DNA of 64,000 nucleotides from Hypoxylon rubiginosum (Eukaryota > Ascomycota > Sordariomycetes > Xylariales > Hypoxylaceae): positions 26,803 through 90,802 of the forward strand of contig CADCXA010000035.1 of NCBI GenBank assembly GCA_902806565.1, written 5' to 3'. Positions 37,876-48,479 of the stretch are shown here, one piece after another. Position 1 is the stretch's first letter. Every line of letters starts with the position of its first letter. The position numbers and the translations under genes were made by a program. The notes under the pieces were generated by a model, which searched no databases, was not told the DNA's origin, and saw nothing but the letters and a program-made list of their open reading frames with translations.

Positions 37876-39149
37876 ATGAGGGCTCGGGATGGGACATGAA
37901 GCTCGTGGTATAAGCTTGAGTCAACGGTGGACTAGTTTGGTACTGTACTTTAGAGACTAGAATTTAGATATTCTTATACCAATTATTCGCAAAGGTACTT
38001 TTCCATCTGGGCGACTCGTTGGAGAGAGGCATTAATTTGGTTACTGTGATAAATTGTTATGAGTAAACAATTCACGTCATAAGGCCAACTACACGATAAG
38101 GGTTAAGGAAATAAATTTGTTGCACGAGGAGTTACTTGCACACCGAGGCAACCCCTTTCCCTCCGCTCTAGCCCCCATCCCAGACGATAAACCACCTAGG
38201 CCAACACCAATCGTGAGCCAAGAGGCTTCTCGTCCTTTACAGCTGCTATGCTGAGCCCTTCTCATATCCATCAGACCATGTCTTTGTACGACTACAGTTA
38301 CTTTGGTGTGCTCTCCCTACCTAAGAAAACTTAGGTGGGTGGCCCGATGCCAAGTCTGCCCACAGAGCCAAGAGGTCATCGCCAAGGTAGCCTGCAGGAC
38401 CCCCTCCCAAGGCAGCCTGATTGATGATCAGGATCTTAGCATGCCTTACCACCGTTTATTTATCTATTTTGTGATATTGATCGGCTGCTGGTTCGAATCC
38501 TTCCTATCGAAAACTCAGTAACCTATCGAGGGGCAGACCTTCTGTTGTTCACCAACGATGCAGATGCACGTCGGATGTTGCCTGTACGTGACATATATAT
38601 ATGAGGAGGTGCGTAGGCACCCAGGTATGTAATACGACACCGTCCAATTATTTGATTGCGTCTAAATTTAGATGCTCGCAAGAATTTACTCTAATAGTAC
38701 GAGTATATTTCCTCTCCGAAAACCCCGATATAGCTACAAGTCTCGAACCAACTGCCGCCTAGGACTGGCTTGGCGATCGGATCAAGCACATCTTGTATCT
38801 GAAGGTACCTGCAACTTAAGTAGATTGAATGCATACAATACGTTATCGTGTGAAGTTGTTGGCAGAATATGAAGCAATGGCGAAAGCTTGACCACGCCAC
38901 AACTAAATGAAGTCTTTTCACTTATAGCAATCTATTTACAAGCACTTTGACGTAATTTGATCTTCCAATGGTGCGGTTTGTGAGTGCCTAAGGTAGGTAA
39001 GGTATCAGCCCTGCCATCTACTCCGTTCCCAAACTCAGTCGGGGGCCACCACCAGCAAGTGAATCTCTACGATAGTTTCGCGATTCTTTTCTTTCGTTTT
39101 CTCCAACGCCGTGTCCATCACCTTCAGCCAGGTTGGCAAAGGAAGCAGC
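37876..39149. other. intergenic region upstream of the alpha-oxoamine synthase
   Basis: About 1.27 kb. No gene is supported. It contains a B-box-like GGTTCGAATCC at 38490-38500 without a foldable tRNA around it, an atatatatat run near 38592, and ggtaggtaaggt near 38992, close to the synthase start. Confidence 0.4.
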
Positions 39150-40704
39150 ATGGACCTGTCAAACGGTCAATCTATTATTTCGCCAACCAGCCCTCTTGTG
39201 GCTCGAATAAGAGCTCAGAAGGTGGACTCGCGCTCAACCAAAGGTCTTCCGACCTTCTATCGCAACCTCGAAGAAGCTCTGGATATACGTCGCTCCTCGC
39301 AGTCTCTGTGCCCCATCGTCCAGAACAGCTGGCAGGTAGGCGACGCGGTGGACTTCTGCTCTAACGATATCCTGTCGCTGAGCGCCAGCGGGGCCCTACG
39401 TACGGAGTTCCTGGCCGAGCTATCGAGCCATCCGGATTTCAGCACCGGGTCCGGCGGCTCGCGGCTCATCGACGGGAACTATCCGTACCTCGAGGAGGCG
39501 GAGCTGGAAATCGCCGAGTTCCACGGCGCGGAATCCGGCCTGATTCTCGGCTCGGGGTTTGACGCCAATATCGCGATCTGGACCGCAATTCCTCGGCCCG
39601 GCGATCTCATCGTGTACGACGCATTAGTGCATGCGAGTACGCACGAGGGAATAAGTCAAAGCCTTGCCATACAGAAGGTCGAATTCAAGCACAATGACGC
39701 GGAGTCTTTTCGCGAGGCGTTGCTTTCGATCCTGAAAACTCAGCCACTGGTCAAGCAGGGCAGGAGATCTGTTATCGTGGCGGTAGAATCCGTGTATAGT
39801 ATGGATGGGGATGTATGTCCGTTACGAGAACTTGTGGATATTTCCAAAGAGCTTTTTGATCAGCAGGGAAATATTCAGTTCGTGGTAGACGAGGCACATA
39901 GTACAGGAATTATCGGGCCAAAGGGCTCCGGCCTTGTTTGTGAGCTTGGCCTAGAGAAAGAAATCGCATTGAGAATGCACACTTACGGAAAAGCGATGGG
40001 TGGAAGTGGAGGTGAGTCCCTTCTTTTAGACTGGTTTCTCGAAAGCTCACGATCTCACAGCAACAATTCTCGGAAACAAAACGACCAAGGCCGGTTTGGT
40101 TAATCTTGCGCGATCCGTTGTCTTCACTACCGCGCCCTCTTTCCCTTTCGTCGCGTCCATCAGAGCGTCATATGCCCTACTGCAGAGAGGCGAGACCCAA
40201 CAAGTAATTAAGTCAAACTGATTTCCCCTATCACTATCAAAGTACTCAAACAAAAAATAGGCTCAGGAGCGCGTGCAGTCCCTTGTCCGGCTCTTCTTCG
40301 AAGCGGTAACGTCGCACCCCCTTTGGCATCAAGCCCGCAATAGGGGTCTACTCTCCGTCCCATTAACAGAGGGCTGGGAAAGCCGACCTTTTGCCACACA
40401 CATCGCAACTCTGTGGACTCGGCAAAGATACCTTTACCCCCTGTATTTTCATATTCTCTCGTCCTCCTATTGTGTTTTCCCTGTCGGCCCTCCTGCTGTG
40501 CCACTTGGCCAGAGTCGGCTAAAGGTCACGTTCCATGCAAGCAATACTGAGAAGCAGGTCCAGGGCTTAACTCATGCAATATTTGAATGGGTACAGGAGG
40601 TTATGGCCATTGAAAATGGCACCACAGATAAAAGGTTATCTAGGGCTGCGGAGACTGTATATAACTGGATGAGAGCTGAGGGCTTGAGTGGTTTCGGAAT
40701 GTAG
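39150..40704 (+). CDS. alpha-oxoamine synthase (PLP-dependent, class II aminotransferase fold; BioF/KBL/ALAS/SPT family)
   Basis: Three exons: 39150-40011, 40061-40203 and 40261-40704, 1449 bases, 482 residues. The start is the ATG before DLSNGQS. Family landmarks: DFCSNDILSLS near residue 70, STGSGGSRLIDG (substrate and cofactor contact), VDEAHSTG with Asp247 and His250, and TYGKAMGGSG with Lys281 as the Schiff-base lysine. ARSVVFTTAPSFP follows. Enzymes of this family condense an acyl thioester with an amino acid and lose CO2, giving a 2-amino-3-ketone. In fumonisin and sphingofungin pathways the homologues (Fum8, SphA) release the PKS chain this way. Here no other release function exists, and a ketosphinganine-reductase-like gene is close by. 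It is a single-domain enzyme, shorter than Fum8, with an N-terminal extension of about 55 residues relative to bacterial BioF. A biotin-pathway KAPA synthase is the alternative. Confidence 0.88.
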
Positions 40705-41275
40705 TCAGGACAGGGTGAATAGATACCAGGTACCTAGGTAGGCGGAGTAGATAAGCAGGCTGACAGCAGAGACCATCGTAAATTAATTAATATATGTATT
40801 CAGTATTCTCTGAGCTTGGCTACTTCTATAGCACACTTGTCCTAATCCCACTCATCCATTTCTTGAATTGAACCCCTTTTTACATTTCCGTATAAAACGT
40901 CAGACTATGGTGGGTAACACCAGAGATACGTAAATACCCGGCCACACAGACCGACGGCACCTATAGTTACATTTGATGCCGATCGTTTAGGGGCGGCGCC
41001 AAGGATGTGATGGCACCTAATGTAGGTATAATGAAACCCCTTTCTCCGTACCAACCAGCCGCCAATCATCAATGTCATGATACGATGTACATTGTACGTC
41101 GGTCAGAGCTGTTGACGAATCATCCAGATAACTTTGTGTTACATGAGTTCTGAGGGACACCCGGACTGACGCAGACGGGCTACCCCCATTATCAACAGAG
41201 CGCGGCAGAGAAAAGAGAAATACCTGCGTTCTTCCTCGGCCATTTACTTCAATTCTAGCTCATGGTACTGGCACG
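40705..41275. other. intergenic region between the oxoamine synthase and transporter
   Basis: About 570 bases, with a TACCTAGGTAGG motif at about 40730-40741 just after the synthase stop. It should hold the promoter of the MFS gene. No open frame is supported. Confidence 0.4.
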
Positions 41276-43044
41276 ATGGATTCAACGCGCAAGTTAACCG
41301 TGACGACGTTGGATGTATCTACCGGTACGATGAAGTCCTCACCATCCGCGCTTCCGGGAGGAGATCCAGAGAAGGAACAGAATGATACCGGTGACATCCC
41401 CATACGCCAGGGGGAAGCCCAGAAGAAAAAAACATTCGGCTTCCACATGTCTTTTCTTGCTCTCCTCGTCATGTGCTTCATCGTTTCAATTGACGGCACT
41501 ATCCTCGCTATTGCAATCCCAGTATATGCTTCCATCCATCCCACCGTCTAAAGAAATATGCTCATATTGTCCAGGTTATAACCCACGAACTACATGGCAC
41601 AACCTTGGAAGCATTCTGGGCCAGCATATCCTTCGTCCTGGCAGTTGTCATTGTTCAACCCATCTACACGAGCGTGTCCAACGTACTTGGGCGTGTGATC
41701 CCACTCTATACCTCCTTTCTGCTATTCATACTCGGCTCCATAGTCTTTGCCTCCGCCAGAAGCATGGGCGTCCTGATTGCTGGCCGGGTTTTCCAGGGGC
41801 TCGGCTCAGGGGGTCTGGATGTGCTCAACGAGATCATTCTCGCCGATATCACCACTTTGAAGGAACGCCCTCTATATCTGGGCCTCCTAGCAGTCCCGAT
41901 GGCTGGAGGAACAATCCTAGGGCCTATTGTAGGCGGTCTACTAAGTCAATATACCACATGGAGATGGATTGGGTGGATCAACCTGCCAGTGTCCGGGATA
42001 GGACTTCTTCTGGTCGCCCTTTTCCTGAGGCTGAAAACAATCGATCGATCTTTCCGGCAAAAGCTGCGACGGCTGGATTGGAGTGGGTTGCTTCTTTTTA
42101 CTATCGGCTGCACGTTATTCACCTCCCCGCTCGCGTGGGCCGGCGCGATGTTCCCATGGTCCTCCTGGAGGACATTACTTCCCTTTTGCCTAGGAGTCGC
42201 CATTCTCTTCATTTTTGGGTGGTACGAATCCAGGTCAAAGGATCCGGTCTTTCCGTACCGAATATTCAAGAGCCGCACTGCGTCGACCACCCTTCTCGCC
42301 TCATTCCTACACGGCTGGGTGACCTTCAGCATCATCTTTTACCTGCCCTTGTTCTTCCAGGCCGCATACCTAAACACGCCGTTGCAAGCCGCCGTATCAA
42401 TACTACCGCTCTGCGCCACATCCGTCCCTTTTGGGATCATCTCGGCAGTCGTGGTTGAAGTGGTTCGTAAGTACCGCGTGCTTGTACTAGCTAGCTGGGT
42501 CTTCACCGCCGTTGGTACTGGCCTCTTCACACTCTGGAGCCAGTCCGCCTCGCTCGCCGCGAAAGCTTCTTTTCAGATCATCTTCGGTATTGGAACCGGT
42601 ACGCTTTTCTCCATTCTCAACCTTCCCATCCAAGCCAGCGTCCCCCGTATAGATGACATGGGAACCGCAACCGGCATCCTAGTCTCGTTTCGTCTATTTG
42701 GAGCGCTGGTTGGGTTGGCCGTATGCTCGACGGTATTCAACAACGTGTTTGCTTCTCGGATCAGTCTCCTAGGGGCTTTGCCAGATGCCATGGCTATGTT
42801 AAGTGACGGCCGAAACGCGATCGAATTCATCCCTCTGCTTATAAATATAGATGTTGTGCCAGAGCTACTGGAGAGCGTCATTGAAGTGTATAGGTATTCC
42901 ATGTTCGTAATATTCTGGATGCTGGCGGGGATAGCGACAGCGGGTTTCTTTGTTTCCCTTCTGATACAAGAGAAATCTTTGGAGAAGGAAGAGCTGGGAA
43001 GACAGCAGTTCGAGGATCGTGCATCGACCACCCCATGCTCCTAA
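41276..43044 (+). CDS. MFS transporter, 14-TM drug/metabolite exporter type
   Basis: Two exons, 41276-41521 and 41575-43044, with a 53-bp intron, 571 residues. A hydrophilic, Lys/Glu-rich N-terminus of about 55 residues precedes 14 hydrophobic segments. Motifs include DGTILAIAIP at the end of TM1, GRVFQGLGSGG in TM4 and the antiporter-type GGTILGPIVGG in TM5, as in DHA2-like fungal toxin and drug efflux pumps. The predicted role is proton-coupled export of the cluster product across the plasma membrane, by inference from family and position directly downstream of the alpha-oxoamine synthase. The gene appears intact, with a charged C-terminal tail. Confidence 0.9.
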
Positions 43045-43570
43045 GCGTTAGCGGGGGTTTTAATACAAAGACTGAATTCAATATCCTGCTGCTGCCACAG
43101 TGTGAAGTGTTACAAGAAGTTTATTGTGATCTTGGTCTTCACATTTGATTTATGGTTAATGCTTGAAGGCCTAATACCGTTCGGTGTGCTCAGTCTCATC
43201 CTAGCGGGCCCACCTTCAGCTTCGTAAACACTATTGTACCTACGTATACAGAGTTATGGTTCTCTAACATGATTTCTCACAGCATTACAACCCTAGGGGC
43301 CTAGAACGAGACGATCATGGAGCTAGGCCTCAGTAAGGGGAGGTCGCCGTTACCCGAGGAGTAAGGGTAGATTCGAGCCAAGTGTTCAAAATGAGGTTAT
43401 CCAGAGCCCACCTTATATCCACTCTTTACTGTTTTAGGAAATTACCTATTTCGGGGGCCGTCGGACATCTTAAAGTGGGCACGATCTCTCGGGCTGCTGG
43501 TTACACACGGAGAGTGGAGACAAATATCCCGTCACTTCGGCTCCGAATTAGCCATAACTCCGACGCAACC

Positions 43571-43608
43571 AAAAAAAAAAAAAAAGGGGGGGGGGGGGGG
43601 GGGGGGGG
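43571..43608. repeat. poly-A (15) followed directly by poly-G (23)
   Basis: Bases 43571-43585 are all A and 43586-43608 are all G, then tacc. Such an abutting pair of homopolymers is rare in fungal DNA. It may be a real low-complexity tract able to form G-quadruplexes, or an artefact at a contig or read junction. It marks the transition from the intact cluster to the degenerate flank. Confidence 0.85.
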
Positions 43609-43769
43609 TACCAACAGTCCGTGTGACGATCTTTAATCTTTTCATGTAATATTTAAACCCTTTGGCGACTTCTTTCAAACAAGAGCCAGCCAGTTTTTTT
43701 CTCATTTCATTACTTCATCAACGCGTCCCCGCATTTAGACAGCCTGCTGCACGGTACGGATCTGTCACG

Positions 43770-45671
43770 ATGGCAGCCACTAACGACACTTCCTTTCCCG
43801 AGAGAAATAGAGGTTGGTACCAGGAGGACCTGATCAAAGTCAATGCCCCTATCCACAAGCTGCTCGAGAACTACTCCCACGTGCCCAGTTCCGAGGTTGT
43901 CAAGCACGTCAACGACATAGCAAGCGTGTATTACTCAGACAGCATTCATCGAGATCCCCTTATTACTTCGACAACCAAGTCCGACCTAATCTTGGTCCGG
44001 TTACGTCACATAAAGGAAGCGTCCCAGGACTTTATTTTAATACTCGAATTCAAGGAACAAGATACCTGTGTTGAAGCCCATCACCGCGCTATGATATGCC
44101 CTAGAGACACCTCACTAAAGGCGATAGCGGAAAAGCTTGACCTTATAATTCAAAACACGTCTGGAAATAAAAGTGCTAGCAATGGATTGCTCAACCTGCA
44201 ACTTGCACTGGAGCCTATCTCGGGGCGACCGATGTTTACTATCAAGCCAAAAGCAATGCTTCGCCCGCCAGACGTCACCTTCGATGCAAGTGCCGAGTTG
44301 CAGAAATCATATTTGATGGCAGTGATTGAAAGAATACTACAAGCACAGGGGCGAGGAGAGGATCTCCGGAATATCGATTACTGCGAAAAAGGCTACGAGC
44401 TGAAGAGCATCTATGGTCAGCCGCCGCTCGTGTGGGCCTCTAAGAAGGGCAATACCGAAATAGTTAAGCTATTTCTAGACAACGGTATCGATATAGGGGC
44501 TTTAAAGAACGGCAAACGGACGCCATTAGTCGTAGCTTCGGACGAAGGGCATGTTGAAGTTGTTCGACTGCTTCTTGCTACTAGGAATATCGACGTAAAC
44601 TCGAAGGATAGCGAGAGTAGCTAGACGCCATTGATTGCGGCTTCGAGCAAAGGACATGTCGATGTAGTTCGACTACTTCTGTCACGAGACCGTCCAACCG
44701 ATGAGGGTAACTAAGACGTTGTTGCACGAGGAGCTATAGACCTAACAGCTACGAGCGTCTTCGTATATACAAGAATGACAGACAAAGAAGCCTATCAGGC
44801 AAGGGAACTTCGCCTCCGATATCCCTGGTGGTACAAACACCCGATACCGCTATCCTAGGGGTCACGATACTTCCTTAATAGTAAGGGCTAGGTTTGTGTA
44901 CAAGACCTAAGTCCTGACAACTTCTTACTGCTAACAAGATTGATATAGACCTGAAGGATAGCGAGAACGACCGGACGTCGCTGAGTTGGGCCGCTGAGAA
45001 GGGGCATGAGGCCGTCGTAAAACTACTCCTCGAAAAGGATGCCGATGTTAACGTCAAAGAAAGCTACACGTACGGCTCTCTCGTACGCCGCCGAGCGGGG
45101 GCATAAGGCTATTGTACAACTGCTCTATAAAAGTGGTGCGGCTGCAGATGATAAAACTACCGGATGGCGGCTATGCCAGACCCTTGAGAACCATAAGGAT
45201 AGTGTCTGGTTAGTTGTATTCTCGCACGACTCGAAGCTGCTGGTATCAGCATCAAATGACCACACCATCCGCATCTGGGATACGGCAACAAGGCAGCTAC
45301 GACTCACTCTTGATGGCTATACAGGTGGTGTCTGGTCAACCGCCTTCTCACACGACTCAAAATTACTAGCGTCAGCATCATTGGAAGCGAAAACCATCCT
45401 ACTTTGGGATACGACAACGGGCCAGCTTAAAAAAACCCTTACTGTCCATACGAATGACATCTGGTCAGTTGCCTTCTCGCGCGATTCGAAATTACTAGCA
45501 TCGGGATCGATGGGCTATACTATCCGGCTCTGGGATACAGCAACGGGGAGGTTGCGACAACACCTTTGGGGTCACGAAGATAGCGTCTGGTCAGTCACTT
45601 TCTCGCACGACTCGAAGCTGCTAGCCTCGGCGTCAGCAGACCACACCGTTCGGCTTTGGGAAACTTGCTAG
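43770..45671 (+). pseudogene. chimeric ankyrin-WD40 gene, broken by a stop and a frameshift
   Basis: From the ATG at 43770, the first 45 residues (GWYQEDLIKVNAPIHKLLEN, then YSHVPSSEVVKHVNDI) resemble the N-terminus of AusD-type fungal methyltransferases, but no SAM-binding fold follows. A middle region of unknown type (about 46-210) precedes ankyrin repeats from about 44400 (PPLVWASKKGNTEIVKLFL, TPLVVASDEGHVEVVRLLL). An in-frame TAG at 44622-44624 interrupts the array, which resumes in the same frame as TPLIAASSKGHVDVVRLLL. A CAG-to-TAG change would fit RIP-type mutation. After a spacer of about 220 bases without repeat homology, ankyrins continue at 44940 with a one-base frameshift near 45060. 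Four to five WD40 repeats follow (45170-45660; SVWSVTFSHDSKLLASASAD, TIRLWDTATG) and end abruptly. Ankyrin and WD40 arrays are typical of fungal NLR-like proteins; here it is a relic. Confidence 0.75.
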
Positions 45672-45941
45672 TATCGGCATTGGTGTCAGCGGAATATGCG
45701 GCTCGAAAACTATTAGAGCACCCGCCAACCACATGAATAAAGACGAATGCCGTGGATCGACATCTCCGGCAGTCGCCAAGCACATTGAGTCTAGTGAGTC
45801 ATGTAGAAAGATATAGGTCTATTGCAATCCCCCTTTTTTCATTTGATCGAACTTTGAAGCATTTCATGGCCCTGCGCAAGACCGTTCTGCTTCACAACGG
45901 GCTACGGACCGTGGACGAAAACGGCAAGATGGAGACCGCAA

Positions 45942-47250
45942 ATGCGCATGCACCCTGGGCAAGAAGCCATTGGCATTATTGGCTTTGGCCACAATGGTAT
46001 GTGTAATAAACCCGCCATATATCGTTCCATGCTTTAACCGTATGCCAGGAAAACATGTTGATGACCTTTGCGAGCAAAAGGGGACGGCTGGCCATATCAC
46101 CCAAACCGCCAAATCGGTCAAAACTCCAAAAAAGAATTGATGACATAATATTCTATATGCCCTATAACTGCCCATAATACAGGGACCTAAGTGCTGGAGG
46201 TCACAGATAGCCTCAACAACGGCTCAACAACGACTTAATAACGGCTTCGCGTATATCCAAATACGTATGAATTAATAGACAACAATTATAATTGAGTTTC
46301 AATTGAATTATACTTAGGAATGAGCCAGGTATGTGGTAAAAGGTTAAGTGTTTTATAGGGCCTCTAAACCGTGGCTCAGCAACAGCTCAGCAACGGCTCA
46401 GCAACGGTTCAGCAATGGCTCAACAACGGCTTCGCGTATACCCAAATATATACAGGAATTGATAAATAACAATTACAATTGAATTACAATTGAATTATAC
46501 TTAGGAATAAGCTAGATAGGTGGTAGAAAATTAGGTATTCTATAAGGTCTCCAAACCTTGGCTCAACCGTGGCTCAACAACGGCTTCGTAATGGCCTAAA
46601 TGCTGGTATAAATGCACTAAAATACAGGGAGCTTAGTGTCAGTCTCCGCTATAATTACAGCGAGTTACAGCGCACACCCTCTATAACCTAGATTATGTCA
46701 TCAATTTTTAGGGGTTTTTGTACCGCAAAGGATTGCTTACCTCCTAGGTTATATGTATTACATAAGCGGTCCGCTACCAAAACCCTGGCGTTCCGCCAGG
46801 GGCATGTTTTCTTTCGTTTTGTTTACTTCGCGGAACAACAGTTCCTAGACCTTGACAGCCGCGTCCCGTTCGACCCAGTTATCAGATCACCTACCGTGCT
46901 CTTCATCTGCTGCACGTTCAACGAGGAAGCGCGCAATACGATCGATACACAGGAGCTCAACGTGATGCCACCCGAAGCAGTCATTGTCAATGTGTCGCGG
47001 AGGCGTTATGAGCACCGCTACAGTAATACAGGCTCTGCGGGAGAAGCGCATCTCTGGCGTCGCGGCAGATGTGTTTGACCGGGAGCCTGCCAGCACCGAG
47101 GACGACAGTGTTTTCTTGCCATTACCACATATCCGAATCTTACTCTCCCCTCACGCAGGCTATTTCTCGATAAAGACGGTATTGACGATGAAATCGATAG
47201 CCGTAACCACACCGGGGTTGAGTTTTAACCATGTATCTTTTTACCCTTAG
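45942..47250 (+). pseudogene. D-isomer-specific 2-hydroxyacid dehydrogenase, split by an inserted element
   Basis: Before the insert, HPGQEAIGIIGFGHNG (45951-45996) is the NAD-binding loop of the D-2-hydroxyacid dehydrogenase family. After it, from about 46840 to 47220, come PTVLFICCTFNEEARNTID, PPEAVIVNVSR, then (with one base missing near 47000) GGVMSTATVIQALREKR, SGVAADVFDREPAS and ILLSPHAGYFS, which holds the family's catalytic histidine. Between the halves lies the 572-bp inverted-repeat element at 46135-46706 plus flanking repeat sequence. The N-terminal catalytic-domain half is missing. The gene is therefore dead by insertion, frameshift and 5' truncation. Any former role in the cluster is unknown. 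Confidence 0.75.
46135..46706. mobile_element. 572-bp non-autonomous inverted-repeat element with internal tandem repeats
   Basis: The ends are a perfect 15-bp inverted repeat, aattgatgacataat at 46135-46149 and attatgtcatcaatt at 46692-46706. Inside, a unit of roughly 150-185 bp (ggctcaacaacgg... then ttcgcgtata...caattgaattatacttaggaat) occurs about 2.3 times between 46211 and 46600, and itself contains a ggctcarcaacr decamer-like sub-repeat. It sits inside the dehydrogenase relic. A deleted relative is at 962-1091. No coding capacity. An outer sequence at about 46082-46120 (ggctggccatatcacccaaaccgcc) also recurs, inverted, beside the other copy, so the true element may be longer on that side. 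Confidence 0.7.
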
Positions 47251-47624
47251 CTACAACAAGATTTCAGCTTACTGCCTGTTTAAGACAAAGCGGTTTAGAA
47301 CAAAAACCGGCTGCCTAGTTTAATGTGGGCTTCATTGGGACCAATAGTATCTACGTAATGGTAATAAGATACCTCGGTATCAATGAGATAGAGATATCAG
47401 CTAGAATATTATCAAAAGTTGAGTTTCAGCTTCCTCTCTACAAACCAACAAATAAGCCCCCCTTTCCCCCTCGATTCTTAGCCATCCCTTACACAGTGTC
47501 CCTCTCTACAAAACAACATACAAGTCCCCCTCTCAATACTTTTCATCTTATTCTCAACCACGGTCTTTTGCTTTTAGCACCCCTCTTCACCCCACGGCCA
47601 AGTTAACCCCCCTTCGTCTTCAAG
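47251..47624. promoter_or_regulatory. methyltransferase upstream region with a direct repeat
   Basis: A roughly 33-base sequence (cctctctacaaaccaacaaa... then agccccc) at about 47432-47464 is repeated with a few changes at about 47502-47534. The two copies are about 70 bases apart, within 200 bases of the methyltransferase start. The last 100 bases are pyrimidine-rich, as in fungal core promoters. Confidence 0.5.
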
Positions 47625-48479
47625 ATGGCTTCACAAACCCAGCACCCGCACCTCCCCCTGCCTGATTACTTCTCCAAGTTCGCCGGCATCTACGTCCGCC
47701 AGACGGGCCACACAACGCTCAACATTCTGGCCGACGTCATTGCCGAAAACGTGCAGACGTCCGCTAGCCCGATTAGTCCGGACTCGGTCGTCCACGATAC
47801 GGCGGCGGGGCCCGGCATCGGCGCCGCGGCGCTCGTCGCCAGCCTCCCCAAGGACCGGCTGCCGAAGGAGATGCTGGTCTCAGACAATGCCGCGATCATG
47901 ATTTCGGCCGCGCGCGAGTCTCTCGCCGCCTCGCCGCTACCCCGCGTCGACTGCAAGGAGATCGACTCGCAGGACCTCTCGTCGGTGCCTGACAACTATT
48001 TCACCCACTCGATCGACAACTTCAGCATATTCACCTTTGTGCGCCCCGTTGATGTCATCCGTGAGACGTACCGCACGCTCCGCCCGGGCGGCCTCGCCGT
48101 CGTCACTTGCTGGCGCCGCTTCGCGCCCATGTACATCGTGCACGCGGCCCAGAAGAGGATCCGCCCGGATCTGCCGCTCATGCCTACGCCGAGTCCGCAG
48201 TTCTACGAAGAAGACGTGCTGCAGAAGGTGGTCGAGGAGGGCGGTTTCGCCAAGGGCAACATAACGGTGGTCGACAAGGTGCGGGTCGTCTCCGACGACG
48301 AGAATGTAGCTGGGCTTACCATGCTTATGACTGGCCCCATGATGGCCAAGGCACGCGAGGGGTACACGGAGGAGGAGCAGGCTAGGTGGGCTGAGTCTGT
48401 TAGCCAGTCTGTGAAGGAAGAGGTAAAGCAGTTTGGGGGTATTAGATTCGAGGCCTATATCCTATTGGCTACTAAGTAG
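47625..48479 (+). CDS. class I SAM-dependent methyltransferase
   Basis: Single exon, 284 residues, with no obvious lesion. The SAM-binding motif I is HDTAAGPGIGAAAL (about residues 62-75), with acidic motif II near LVSDNAAIMISAAR and the post-motif segment LRPGGLAVVTCWRR (about 150-163), as in UbiE/Methyltransf_11-type enzymes. These methylate small molecules on O, N or C. The substrate cannot be read from the sequence. It is more G+C-rich than its degenerate neighbours. It lies about 4.6 kb from the transporter, separated by pseudogenes, and about 130 bases upstream of a P450 fragment. It could be a tailoring enzyme of the cluster or an unrelated survivor. Confidence 0.82.
   Translation: MASQTQHPHLPLPDYFSKFAGIYVRQTGHTTLNILADVIAENVQTSASPISPDSVVHDTAAGPGIGAAALVASLPKDRLPKEMLVSDNAAIMISAARESLAASPLPRVDCKEIDSQDLSSVPDNYFTHSIDNFSIFTFVRPVDVIRETYRTLRPGGLAVVTCWRRFAPMYIVHAAQKRIRPDLPLMPTPSPQFYEEDVLQKVVEEGGFAKGNITVVDKVRVVSDDENVAGLTMLMTGPMMAKAREGYTEEEQARWAESVSQSVKEEVKQFGGIRFEAYILLATK

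Noticed and set aside
38490..38500. GGTTCGAATCC, a perfect tRNA B-box-like sequence
   Set aside because: The surrounding bases do not form a T-stem or an acceptor stem, and no A-box lies at the expected distance. It is probably chance or a very old SINE remnant.
41382..42458. 358-codon frame overlapping the MFS gene
   Set aside because: It is out of frame with the transmembrane-rich reading that gives a complete 14-TM transporter.
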